Under the pieces are notes generated by a model. That model did not search any database. It was not told the origin of the DNA and saw nothing but the letters and a program-made list of their open reading frames with translations. A stretch of DNA of 58,608 nucleotides from JAGXQV01 sp964451375 (lineage in GTDB: Bacteria > Pseudomonadota > Gammaproteobacteria > Burkholderiales > Sulfuricellaceae), in NCBI GenBank assembly GCA_964451375.1, contig CAYVIN010000019.1:1-58608 (forward strand), read 5' to 3'. Below, piece by piece: positions 25,533 through 33,568 of the stretch (position 1 is the stretch's first letter; the number at the start of each line of letters is the position of its first letter). The translations under genes and the position numbers were made by a program.

Positions 25533-27059
25533 TTACTGGAACTCGACGAGCGATGCGCCGCCCATTTCCGGCGGTTGTGACAAGCCCATCATTTTCAGCA
25601 GGGTTGGCGCAACGTCCTTGAGTGCGCCGCCCTCCTTGAGGGTGGCGGGGCGACCGACATACAGGAAAGGCACGTCGAACGTGGTGTGGGCGGTATGTGG
25701 CGCACCGGTGATTTCATCGACCATCTTTTCCACGTTGCCGTGGTCGGCGGTAATCAGCACTTCCCCGCCGCTGGCCAACATCGCCGGCACCACGCGGGAT
25801 AAACACTCATCAAGCACCTCCACCGCCTGCACCGCAGCCGGCAATACGCCGGTGTGGCCGACCATGTCGCCATTCGCGTAGTTGCACACGATAGCCGCGT
25901 ATTTCTTGCTCTGAATGGCTTCTACCAGCTTGTCGGTAACTTCGCGCGCGCTCATCTCCGGCTGGAGATCGTAAGTCGCGACATGCGGCGATTGCACCAG
26001 AATGCGGTCTTCTCCGGCTACCGGCGCTTCCACGCCACCGTTGAAGAAGAAGGTAACGTGAGCGTATTTCTCGGTTTCGGCAATCCGCAACTGGGGCAGC
26101 CCAAGGCCGGAAATAAAATCCCCGAAGCCGTTTTGCACCGTTTCCGGCGGAAAGGCCACCGGCACATCGAAATTTTTGTTGTAGCTGGTCAGGGTGCAAT
26201 ACACCCCGAGTTTGGGATAAACCTTGCGCTCGAATTCGGCAAAATCCGGCTCGATAAAGGCGCGGGTGATTTCGCGGGCGCGGTCGGCGCGGAAATTCAT
26301 GAACACCACCGCGTCGCCATCCCCGATGGACACCGCATCGCCAATCAACGTGGGTTTGACGAACTCATCGTTTTCGCCGCGCGCATAAGCCGCCTGCAAG
26401 CCGGACAACGCATCGGGCGCCGTGAATTCCGCGCAGCCGCTGGTCATCATGTCGTAAGCGACCTTCACCCGATCCCAGCGTTTGTCGCGATCCATCACGT
26501 AATAACGCCCGCCGATGGAAGCGATGCGTCCCGCCCCCAGTTCCGCGAATTTCGCCTCGGCACGTTTCAGATAGGTTTCCGCCGAACGCGGCGGGGTATC
26601 GCGGCCATCGAGGAAAGCGTGTAAATACACCTGGTCAAGCCCGGCTTTGACGGCCATGTCGAGCATCGCGTAAATATGGGTTTCCTGGCTGTGGACGCCG
26701 CCGTCGGAAAGCAGCGCGAAAACATGCAGCGCCTTGCCGCCGCTACGCGCGGTGTCAACCGCCTTGAGCAGCGCCGGATTGGTCAGGAATTCGCCGTGCG
26801 CCACCGCCCGGTCGATGCGCGTCAACTCCTGATACACCACCCGGCCCGCGCCGATATTGAGATGGCCGACTTCGGAATTGCCCATTTGCCCGCCGGGCAA
26901 GCCGACTTCGCCGGCGGAAGTATGAATCAGGGTATGCGGGCAAGACGCCCAGAGTTGGTTCCAGAAAGGTTTCCTGGCGAGAGCGATGGCATTGTCTGCC
27001 CCGTTGGGTCGATAACCAAAGCCATCGAGAATAATGAGCAATACAGGAGTAACCTTCAT
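25533..27059 (-). CDS. gpmI: GpmI, cofactor-independent phosphoglycerate mutase
   Basis: A 508-residue enzyme that converts 3-phosphoglycerate to 2-phosphoglycerate. The active Ser is in GGQMGNSEVGHLNIGAGR, the first metal site in LLIILDGFG, and the second in TADHGNVEKM and HTAHTTFDVPF. Its position upstream of envC-ctpA on the same strand is widespread in proteobacteria. It is divergent from the ArsR-type gene at 27181 with an AT-rich gap. Confidence 0.96.
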   Translation of the reverse strand: MKVTPVLLIILDGFGYRPNGADNAIALARKPFWNQLWASCPHTLIHTSAGEVGLPGGQMGNSEVGHLNIGAGRVVYQELTRIDRAVAHGEFLTNPALLKAVDTARSGGKALHVFALLSDGGVHSQETHIYAMLDMAVKAGLDQVYLHAFLDGRDTPPRSAETYLKRAEAKFAELGAGRIASIGGRYYVMDRDKRWDRVKVAYDMMTSGCAEFTAPDALSGLQAAYARGENDEFVKPTLIGDAVSIGDGDAVVFMNFRADRAREITRAFIEPDFAEFERKVYPKLGVYCTLTSYNKNFDVPVAFPPETVQNGFGDFISGLGLPQLRIAETEKYAHVTFFFNGGVEAPVAGEDRILVQSPHVATYDLQPEMSAREVTDKLVEAIQSKKYAAIVCNYANGDMVGHTGVLPAAVQAVEVLDECLSRVVPAMLASGGEVLITADHGNVEKMVDEITGAPHTAHTTFDVPFLYVGRPATLKEGGALKDVAPTLLKMMGLSQPPEMGGASLVEFQ

Positions 27060-27180
27060 AGCGATTTAGGATTCCTACTGTCTCTAAAAGTTGCGAATTT
27101 TATTATATTTTGATAAAACACGCATTATTCAAAAAATTTCCGTTTGATTTACGGAACACAGGTCGGGCGAGGGAACTGAA

Positions 27181-27504
27181 ATGGATTTTGAACGAGAGCA
27201 AGTCGAATTGATCGACAAAGACGAACACATCGAACAAGCCTCACGCGCCATGAAAGCCATGTCGCACCCGCTACGCCTGAAAATCCTGTGTGTTCTCGGC
27301 GACCAGGAAGTCAGCGTACAGGACATCGTAGACAACGTCGGCACCTCGCAAAGCAACATCTCCCAGCACCTCGCCATCCTGCGCGACAAAGGCGTATTGC
27401 GCACCCGCAAGGACGCCAACCGGGTTTATTACCGGGTCGGCGACCCGCGCACCCTCAAACTCATCAGCATGATGCGCGACGTATTCTGCGGCTTCGCCAA
27501 ATAA
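27181..27504 (+). CDS. ArsR-family winged-helix regulator
   Basis: A 107-residue repressor-type protein. Recognition helix and wing lie in VGTSQSNISQHLAILRDKGVLRTRKDANRVYYRV. The metal-binding ELCVCDL motif of arsenic/cadmium sensors is replaced by EVSVQDIV, so it is not a canonical metal sensor; a Cys pair (C39, C104) could be redox active. The target is unknown. The AT-rich gap to gpmI (27060-27180) probably carries both promoters. Confidence 0.88.
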   Translation: MDFEREQVELIDKDEHIEQASRAMKAMSHPLRLKILCVLGDQEVSVQDIVDNVGTSQSNISQHLAILRDKGVLRTRKDANRVYYRVGDPRTLKLISMMRDVFCGFAK

Positions 27505-27537
27505 CCTGCCGTCCCCGGTCGCCGCCGGGAACCCGTC

Positions 27538-27846
27538 TCACACCTTCAAGCGTTCCACCACCTTACCGTTGACCAAATGTTGCTCAACGATCTCGTCGAT
27601 GTCCGCCTGATCGACGAAGGTGTACCACACCGCCTCCGGGTAAACCACCAGCACCGGCCCCACCCCGCACCGATCCAGACACCCCGCGCTATTGATACGC
27701 ACCTTGCCCGCACCGTTCAGATCGAGCGCCTTGATCTTCTTCTTCGCATAATCGCGCATCTCCTGCGCCCCGTGATTCGAACAACACGGCTGACCATCCT
27801 CGCGGGTATTGGTACAGAAAAAAACGTGACGTTGGTAAAAACTCAT
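27538..27846 (-). CDS. Thioredoxin-like [2Fe-2S] ferredoxin
   Basis: A 102-residue protein with the thioredoxin-like ferredoxin pattern: HVFFCTNTREDGQPCC near the N-terminus and NSAGCLDRCGVGPVLVVYP near residue 52-70. The four cluster ligands are Cys from these two segments. Such proteins carry electrons; the partner is unknown. The start at 27846 (MSFYQRHVFF) is the family start, and GGGAG is a few bases upstream. It is the first gene beyond the distal end of the CRISPR array and is transcribed in the same direction. Confidence 0.88.
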   Translation of the reverse strand: MSFYQRHVFFCTNTREDGQPCCSNHGAQEMRDYAKKKIKALDLNGAGKVRINSAGCLDRCGVGPVLVVYPEAVWYTFVDQADIDEIVEQHLVNGKVVERLKV

Positions 27847-27925
27847 CCTGATCTCCCTGGTTAAAACACGCCCCAAGCGGCGGCGTCCAGCGCCGATTGT
27901 ATCAAGCCCTGCGGGGAAAAAGCGT

Positions 27926-29186
27926 ACTGGGCGGAATGGCTGTGTCGGAGGACGGGCGCTACAGGCATTGGTTAACGCCATGCCCACGCCGGAAGAAGTT
28001 TCAATCCTCGCCCGTCCCGGAGGACGGGCGCTACACGCCGGGCGCATTCGATGTGCCGTGCTGGATATATGTTTCAATCCTCGCCCGTCCCGGAGGACGG
28101 GCGCTACGCTCATTGACGGGGATTTGCTCATCCGCACCCATGTGTTTCAATCCTCGCCCGTCCCGGAGGACGGGCGCTACGTTCCGGGCGGGGCGCGACT
28201 TGGAAGGACGAATTGTTTCAATCCTCGCCCGTCCCGGAGGACGGGCGCTACATACCTATCTGGTCAGAATTATACGGACTGTTAAGGTTTCAATCCTCGC
28301 CCGTCCCGGAGGACGGGCGCTACTAGTTGAGCAAACCACTAAAGAACGCCCATTTTCGTTTCAATCCTCGCCCGTCCCGGAGGACGGGCGCTACTGCCGG
28401 ATTTTCTGCTGAATTTACTGCAAAAATTGTTTCAATCCTCGCCCGTCCCGGAGGACGGGCGCTACGACGATGACCAGACAAGCAACCGCACCAATAACCG
28501 TTTCAATCCTCGCCCGTCCCGGAGGACGGGCGCTACACGGATGGATACACAAAAAAACACACGTCACAGTTGTTTCAATCCTCGCCCGTCCCGGAGGACG
28601 GGCGCTACCATGAATACCTGACGAACGCCGTAGCCCCAAGAATGTTTCAATCCTCGCCCGTCCCGGAGGACGGGCGCTACCCACGGGCGGGGGGCCTGAG
28701 GATAAACGAAGGTCAAGTTTCAATCCTCGCCCGTCCCGGAGGACGGGCGCTACTTCTTGGGGCTACGGCGTTGGTCAGGTATTCGTGGAGTTTCAATCCT
28801 CGCCCGTCCCGGAGGACGGGCGCTACCATGGAATTGAAGTAGGACAGAACGCACTGCGTACCAGTTTCAATCCTCGCCCGTCCCGGAGGACGGGCGCTAC
28901 GATAGTCGAGCAAACTACCAAGGAGCGGCCATTTTCGTTTCAATCCTCGCCCGTCCCGGAGGACGGGCGCTACTTTACCGGAACAGCCGCGTGTCCATCC
29001 TTTACGCGTTTCAATCCTCGCCCGTCCCGGAGGACGGGCGCTACTTATCACACGACACGCGAACGCCGCAGAAAGAAGGTTTCAATCCTCGCCCGTCCCG
29101 GAGGACGGGCGCTACTTAAGCAACACCGCATTTGTCACCGGCCTGAAGGGTTTCAATCCTCGCCCGTCCCGGAGGACGGGCGCTAC
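27926..29186 (-). CRISPR. Type I-C CRISPR array, 17 full repeats plus a degenerate terminal repeat
   Basis: Seventeen identical 37-base repeats (plus-strand reading begins GTTTCAATCC and ends GGACGGGCGCTAC) start at 27998, 28071, 28144, 28215, 28287, 28358, 28429, 28500, 28572, 28644, 28717, 28790, 28864, 28937, 29008, 29079 and 29150. A degenerate repeat at 27926-27962 keeps only its last 17 bases. Spacers are 34-37 bases. The repeat has a 9-bp stem (CGCCCGTCC/GGACGGGCG). In minus-strand reading it ends GATTGAAAC, the usual 3' end of I-C repeats, so the array is transcribed leftwards, the leader is at 29187-29388, and the degenerate copy marks the old end. Cas5c cleavage after the stem would leave an 11-base handle. 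Confidence 0.98.
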
Positions 29187-29388
29187 GGTGCTGCTGTAAG
29201 CGCTTGCCGGCGTTGAAGAAAAACGCTGGTTTGCGCGAACCGCCGGGGCGCAGCGTTCCCGGTGGCTTTGAGTGTTGCTGGGGAGGGTGGTTTTTCCATT
29301 GCTTTCAGTGCCTTGGCGGCGGCGCGAAACCTGGGGGTTTACGCCGCCGCTGGGGGTTCGCGCGGGCCTATTGGCTGCGCTTGGTCGA
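29187..29388 (-). promoter_or_regulatory. CRISPR leader
   Basis: The 202 bases between cas2 and the leader-proximal repeat hold no gene. By array orientation this is the leader, which carries the pre-crRNA promoter and the integration signals. It contains G/C-rich inverted stretches such as CCGCCGC/GCGGCGG and GCGCGAACC. No clear promoter boxes could be assigned by eye. Confidence 0.75.
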
Positions 29389-29679
29389 TTAAACCACGAG
29401 GGGCGCATCGAAATCCACCGCTTTGACGTTGCCGAATTCCTTGACGTGGAGTTCGACCGGTTCGGTGAGGCGATAGAGGCGCAGGCTATCTTCGGCTTCG
29501 TTGATTTCGGCGAGCAGCCGCCGTTCCAGGGCTTCGTAGCCCATCAAGTCCACGCGGCATTCAAAGACCGATTTCTGGACGCGCTGACCGACCGAGAGGC
29601 AGACCTTGGCGACGCGGCGCAGGCGTTTGCGCCCGGCGGCGGTTTCGGTGGAGACATCGTAGGTGACGATGATGAGCAT
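29389..29679 (-). CDS. cas2: Cas2, adaptation endoribonuclease-fold protein
   Basis: A 96-residue Cas2 with the N-terminal ferredoxin-fold strand MLIIVTYDVST (conserved Asp), RLRRVAKVCLSVGQRVQKSVFEC, and a C-terminal tail. It bridges two Cas1 dimers in the spacer-integration complex. The start is 2 bases after the cas1 stop. Last gene before the array. Confidence 0.97.
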   Translation of the reverse strand: MLIIVTYDVSTETAAGRKRLRRVAKVCLSVGQRVQKSVFECRVDLMGYEALERRLLAEINEAEDSLRLYRLTEPVELHVKEFGNVKAVDFDAPLVV

Positions 29680-29681
29680 GG

Positions 29682-30719
29682 TCAGCGGGTGAGAAACGGA
29701 ATATACCCATCGGCGACTTCGCCCCTTATGGCGCGGGCGAGGAGGCGGGCTTGCAGTTGCGGCAGCAGTCCCAGCGGGGTTTTGGTTTCGAGCAGGGGGT
29801 GGAGGATTTCTTCCTGTTTGCGTTCCTGGTAGGCGACCACGACGGCGCGGCGGGCATCGCCTTCGAGCATGACGGCGCCGCCTTCGCGCTCGCTGAAGTC
29901 TTTGGCGGCGATCTGGCCACGATTGACCAGGGTGAGCGCCAGACGGTCGGCGAGGACGGCGCGGAACTCTTCCATGAGGTCGAGCGCCAGAGCAGCGCGA
30001 CCAGGGCGCACGGCGTGGAGGAAGCCGAGTTGCGGGTCGAGGCCGACCGATTCGGCGGCGCTGCGGCAGTCGTTCATCAGCATCGAGTAGAGGAAGGAGA
30101 GCAGCGCATTCATGCGGTCGCGCGGCGGGCGGCGGGTGCGCCCGTCGAGGGTGAAAGCCACGCGGGCGTCGGGGCGGACGAGATGGGTGAAGGCGGCGAA
30201 GTAACGTTTGGCGGCTTCGCCCTCCACGCCGCGCAGGGTATCGAGGTCGGCAACGCCGGGTAAATTTCTGATACTCACGGCGAGCGCTTCCGCCGCGTCG
30301 CTCAAGGTCTGCCGGTCGGTTTCGTCATCTGTTTCGCGCGCGCCGCGCAGCAATATCTGGCGGCTGTTGCGCAGTTTTCCGGCAATCGCGGCGCGGGCGG
30401 TGTTGAGCGCGAATTGGGCGTCGTCGGCCAAACGGTGCTGGGCCTGGCGGAGCAGGACGTTGCCGGAGACGGCGCCTTCCAGCCGTGCCTTGAAGCGCCC
30501 GTTGCGATCCAGCAGCACCAGGCTTTTGCCTTCGTCGGCGAGGCGGTGCATCAGCGCCGGGGAGAGCATTACGTCGCCGAAGGTGACGACGGCGGCGAGG
30601 TGATGCAGCGGCACCTGGAGGCGTTTGACGTGTTCGATGTCGATGCGCAGTGTGTCGTTTTCGAGGTGGGCGTAAGCGCCCGGCGTCATGACGTAGAGGG
30701 TGTTGAGGAGGGTGTGCAT
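29682..30719 (-). CDS. cas1: Cas1, CRISPR integrase (I-C type)
   Basis: A 345-residue Cas1 that integrates new spacers as a complex with Cas2. It begins MHTLLNTLYVMTPGAY, typical of I-C Cas1, with the HLAAVVTFGDVMLSPALMHRLADEGKSLVLLD segment and the C-terminal metal-binding helical domain (FLHAVRPGRAALALDLMEEFR). Its upstream gap to cas4 is occupied by an antisense toxin-antitoxin pair, and only 41 bases separate its start from that of the antitoxin, so it probably has its own promoter overlapping the antitoxin operator. No good ribosome binding site is visible. Confidence 0.96.
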   Translation of the reverse strand: MHTLLNTLYVMTPGAYAHLENDTLRIDIEHVKRLQVPLHHLAAVVTFGDVMLSPALMHRLADEGKSLVLLDRNGRFKARLEGAVSGNVLLRQAQHRLADDAQFALNTARAAIAGKLRNSRQILLRGARETDDETDRQTLSDAAEALAVSIRNLPGVADLDTLRGVEGEAAKRYFAAFTHLVRPDARVAFTLDGRTRRPPRDRMNALLSFLYSMLMNDCRSAAESVGLDPQLGFLHAVRPGRAALALDLMEEFRAVLADRLALTLVNRGQIAAKDFSEREGGAVMLEGDARRAVVVAYQERKQEEILHPLLETKTPLGLLPQLQARLLARAIRGEVADGYIPFLTR

Positions 30720-30750
30720 GGGTGCTATATTGGGTACATCATTGTGTACC
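30703..30750 (+). promoter_or_regulatory. Promoter and operator of Phd/PIN pair, overlapping the cas1 start
   Basis: TTGAGG (30703-30708) and TATATT (30726-30731) are spaced by 17 bases and fit a sigma-70 promoter for the antitoxin. Immediately downstream GGTACA (30733-30738) and TGTACC (30745-30750) form a perfect inverted repeat with a 6-base centre, the expected autorepression operator. The -35 box lies within the first codons of cas1 and the operator is 14 bases upstream of the cas1 start codon, so repressor binding should affect transcription in both directions. Confidence 0.65.
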
Positions 30751-30760
30751 GGAGAGAGTC

Positions 30761-31075
30761 ATGGATTTTGTTACCACCAAGGAACTGCGCGCCGAATCCG
30801 GCAAGGTCTGGGCCAAGCTGGAGGCCGGCGAGGAGATCGTGATTACCCGTAACGGCAAGCCGTTTGCGCTGCTGGTGCATACCGAACCGGCGCAATTGGA
30901 GGGTACTTTGCGGGATTGGCGGCAGGCGCGCTTCCGCAGGGCGCTGGAAGGCATGTGGCAACATGCGCGGGAAACCGGCCTCGACAAGATGACGATGGAG
31001 GAGATCGACGCTGAAATCGCCGCTGCTCGGGCGGAACGCAGAGCCAAGGCGGAAGCCGATGAAGCTGGTCATTGA
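30761..31075 (+). CDS. Phd/YefM-family antitoxin inside the cas locus
   Basis: A 104-residue antitoxin: N-terminal Phd fold (VTTKELRAESGKVWAKLEAGEEIVITRNGKPFALLV) and an acidic/basic helical tail that would wrap the toxin. The start at 30761 has GGAGAG 4-9 bases upstream; an upstream frame is noise. The gene lies opposite to the cas genes between cas4 and cas1. Its last codons overlap the toxin start by 17 bases. It should repress its own promoter through the inverted repeat at 30733-30750. Confidence 0.88.
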   Translation: MDFVTTKELRAESGKVWAKLEAGEEIVITRNGKPFALLVHTEPAQLEGTLRDWRQARFRRALEGMWQHARETGLDKMTMEEIDAEIAAARAERRAKAEADEAGH

Positions 31076-31454
31076 CACCAACGTGCTGGTTTCGGGAACC
31101 CTCAACCCGGAGCGCAAACCGGGCCAGTTGGTGGTGGGTCTGGTAGAAAAAGTCTTCACCCCGGTAATCAGCCCGAGCATTTTTGCCGAATACCAGGATG
31201 TCTTGACGCGCCCGAAGTTCGGATTCGATCCATTCCAGATTGGCGCTTTGCTGGAAGCCATCCTCCTCAATGGGCAGATGGTATATCCGCTGAAAAGTAC
31301 ACTGCCCCTTCCCGACGAGAAAGACCGGCCTTTTTTCGATGCGGCGCTGGCGGCGGACTGCCCGCTGGTCACCGGCAATCCCCGCCACTTCCCACCGGAA
31401 ACCGGCCCCCAAACCCTCTCCCCCGCCGAAGTTCTGGCGCGCATTCTCACGTAA
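31059..31454 (+). CDS. PIN-domain RNase toxin inside the cas locus
   Basis: A 131-residue PIN-domain protein of the 'putative toxin-antitoxin system toxin component' family (COG1569). The first acidic site is VIDTNVLVSG, the second SIFAEYQDVL, and the third DEKDRPFFDAALAADCPLVTGNPRHF. Such toxins cleave RNA. It overlaps the antitoxin and is antisense to the cas operon; its stop is 4 bases from the cas4 stop on the other strand. Confidence 0.9.
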   Translation: MKLVIDTNVLVSGTLNPERKPGQLVVGLVEKVFTPVISPSIFAEYQDVLTRPKFGFDPFQIGALLEAILLNGQMVYPLKSTLPLPDEKDRPFFDAALAADCPLVTGNPRHFPPETGPQTLSPAEVLARILT

Positions 31455-31458
31455 GCGC

Positions 31459-32079
31459 TCATTCCGTCACCTCGTAAAGGCTCGCCGCCGCTGCATGAAG
31501 GCGGGCCGTTTCGCCCAGCATCTGCGGCTGGCAAAGATCAATCAACGAACACTCGCGGCAGCGCGCATCGTTGACCGGCGCGGGCAACACGCCGCCCTCC
31601 AGCATCGCCCGCACCTCGGCCATGACCGTTTCGAGTTGGGCGCGCAGTTCGGCATTGATCGCCACTTCGCGGCGGTGCCGTGACGAGTGATGGTAAATCG
31701 CGCCCTTCGGGACGGCCTTGCCGGTCATCTCCTCCAGACAAACGGCTTGGGCGGCGAGCTGGATGTCGTCGTTGAGATGTTTCTTCCGGACACCGTGCTT
31801 ATATTCCACCGGGTAGGGTGTGCCGTCGGGAAAGAACTCCACCACATCCGCCTTGCCAACTAGACCAAGACGCTCGCACCAAAGCGGTAGCGCAGTCTCT
31901 ATCCGGCGGTCGTCCACGGTTTCGTAGCGACCACTATCCGCCTTTTCGTGCTCCGCCGTACCCCGTGCGGTGTGGATGTTGTCCGCAAAATCCCCTTCCA
32001 TGACTATCAAGCCGCATCGCCGTGGGCAATACGCGAACTGGTTGAGGGCCGAAATGGAAATGGCTTGGTCTTCGTCCAT
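31459..32079 (-). CDS. cas4: Cas4, prespacer-trimming exonuclease
   Basis: A 206-residue RecB-like nuclease with an iron-sulfur cluster. Ligand Cys occur in FAYCPRRC at the N-terminus and CRECSLIDLCQP near the C-terminus; the nuclease residues lie in KADVVEF and VEYKHG. Cas4 selects and trims prespacers so that they carry the correct PAM. It follows the HicA-like toxin gene by 12 bases and has no visible ribosome binding site, so it probably depends on coupling. In most I-C loci it directly precedes cas1; here 739 bases with a toxin-antitoxin pair lie between. Confidence 0.95.
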   Translation of the reverse strand: MDEDQAISISALNQFAYCPRRCGLIVMEGDFADNIHTARGTAEHEKADSGRYETVDDRRIETALPLWCERLGLVGKADVVEFFPDGTPYPVEYKHGVRKKHLNDDIQLAAQAVCLEEMTGKAVPKGAIYHHSSRHRREVAINAELRAQLETVMAEVRAMLEGGVLPAPVNDARCRECSLIDLCQPQMLGETARLHAAAASLYEVTE

Positions 32080-32091
32080 GGGCTATTTGAT

Positions 32092-32334
32092 TCAGTCGAA
32101 CAAACGGCGGAACAGTTCATCCCGCGACAAGCCATGATGCGCGCCAACGCTTGCCAGAATTGCCCCCAGCGTACCGATGCGAAGCGGATCATGATTGGGA
32201 ATGGTAAGGTGATGCTCGCCATTCGCCTGCGTGCTCAAACGAATGTGGCTTCCAGTCTGGCGTGTAGTGACATAACCAAGGCATTCCAGCCTTTTGAGCA
32301 AATCCGCCCCGGAAAGGTCGCGTGGCAACCTCAT
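32092..32334 (-). CDS. HicA-family toxin embedded between cas7 and cas4
   Basis: An 80-residue HicA-type protein (GYVTTRQTGSHIRL, HHLTIPNHDPLRIGTLGAIL, GLSRDELFRRLF) with the conserved His in the TGSH segment. It would act as an mRNA interferase. Its ATG overlaps the stop of the antitoxin gene (ATGA), with GAGGTGA 7 bases upstream. It is on the cas strand and in the cas operon. Confidence 0.9.
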   Translation of the reverse strand: MRLPRDLSGADLLKRLECLGYVTTRQTGSHIRLSTQANGEHHLTIPNHDPLRIGTLGAILASVGAHHGLSRDELFRRLFD

Positions 32335-32537
32335 GCCGCGATCACCTCTTCCCGCGAGAAATGCAGGCGAATCAGGCTAGGCATTTGGCCTTCATCGAAA
32401 TGACAATGCACGGCATCGCGCACCTGTTCATGCAGCGCGGGAATATCGTCCGCCTCGGTAAAAATATCAGCCCCCATCGCACGGGCGATATAGCCGCCCT
32501 CGGGGGAGTCTTCGACGATGAAGTGGATTTCGGTCAT
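32331..32537 (-). CDS. HicB-like antitoxin embedded between cas7 and cas4
   Basis: A 68-residue protein (MTEIHFIVEDSPEGGYIARAMG..., ending IRLHFSREEVIAA) of the small family that accompanies this type of HicA and is often mis-annotated as a 2-oxoisovalerate dehydrogenase fragment. It has the HicB partial RNase-H-like strand pattern and no DNA-binding domain. Its start overlaps the cas7 stop by 4 bases (ATGA) and GGAGG is 7 bases upstream inside cas7. It is thus translationally locked to cas7. Confidence 0.82.
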   Translation of the reverse strand: MTEIHFIVEDSPEGGYIARAMGADIFTEADDIPALHEQVRDAVHCHFDEGQMPSLIRLHFSREEVIAA

Positions 32538-33568
32538 TTTTCAGCCTCCATTTTCACTAAACAGCTCTTGTCATCGTCCCATGTCCAGAGCTCCACGCCG
32601 GTCGGCAGGCGGGAGGCGTGAACGGACACCTCGTAATCCGGGAATGCGCGCGGCGAACCGTTTAGCCCTTCGCGATGACTGATTTCGACGATGGGGTTTA
32701 CGGCCTTACGTTCAGGAGTAGAAAAATCCAGCAGCCGCTGAGCCGGCGCGCAACCCAGCATTGCTTGACGCACACGTTGCTTTTCGTCGCTGTCGGTGCC
32801 TACATGCTTGAATACATACAACCCCCGGCAGGACATCACCCCCTTGCTGGCCGAGCGGTCGTGATCCCACATGCCTTTCAGCGCCTCCCACAGGTGGGTA
32901 AGGTCGTCATCGGAAAAAACCGTGCCTGCCGCAAGATTGGCGGAAACGAAGCCTTTTGCGACGTAGAGGCCGTAGGGGATTAGCGACTTACGGCCAATAT
33001 CACGCAACGAATCTTCTGGCTGGACTTCTTCCCAGGCCAATTGTTCGGCGTAGTTTGCATCCTTCTTGATTTTGTCTTTATCAGCCCGTGGGGTTTTCGC
33101 AACACGGGTAATTGCGGCATCCATTGGCAAGATAGGATCAATTGAGCGAGAAAAAGCAACTTGAACCGGCCCACGCACTTGTCCGGCATTCGGCCCTGTC
33201 GAAAGGACGGCTCCAAAAGTTCGAACGTCAAAAAAATTGTCGCACATCCATCGCTGTGCTTTGCTTACCTGTAACTTGGTGGCTCCCCCATCTTTTGGCA
33301 CGCTGCCATTTGTTTTCTCATGGGCCAAAGCAATCGGCTTGTTCAAATTGGTGGCATGCTCAACAAAAATGGCATTGGGCGCTTCATTGCCAAAAGCCAC
33401 TTGAATATAGTTGCGCACCCGGCGCTTGATAGCCACGTCAGAAACCAGCCCGTGCATGTCTTCCGGGTCGATACGCGGCGAGTTCCCGGCATCCGGGTCG
33501 CCGTTGGGATTGCCGTTTTCGCAGTCGAAAAGATAGAGGAATTCGTAGCGGTTCTGGATAGAGCTCAT
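32534..33568 (-). CDS. cas7: Cas7 (Csd2), Cascade backbone protein
   Basis: A 344-residue I-C Cas7 with the family N-terminus (NRYEFLYLFDCENGNPNGDPDAGNSPRIDPEDMHGLVSDVAIKRRVRNY), the FGAVLSTG segment and a Gly-rich C-terminal part. Multiple copies line the crRNA in the interference complex. The start at 33568 overlaps the cas8c/cas11 stop (ATGA). Confidence 0.97.
   Translation of the reverse strand: MSSIQNRYEFLYLFDCENGNPNGDPDAGNSPRIDPEDMHGLVSDVAIKRRVRNYIQVAFGNEAPNAIFVEHATNLNKPIALAHEKTNGSVPKDGGATKLQVSKAQRWMCDNFFDVRTFGAVLSTGPNAGQVRGPVQVAFSRSIDPILPMDAAITRVAKTPRADKDKIKKDANYAEQLAWEEVQPEDSLRDIGRKSLIPYGLYVAKGFVSANLAAGTVFSDDDLTHLWEALKGMWDHDRSASKGVMSCRGLYVFKHVGTDSDEKQRVRQAMLGCAPAQRLLDFSTPERKAVNPIVEISHREGLNGSPRAFPDYEVSVHASRLPTGVELWTWDDDKSCLVKMEAEK

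Noticed and set aside
27897..29216. Long open frames across the CRISPR array with repeated peptides such as SARPPGRARIET and SSPVPEDGRY
   Set aside because: They are translations of the repeat, which has no stop in these frames. Not proteins.
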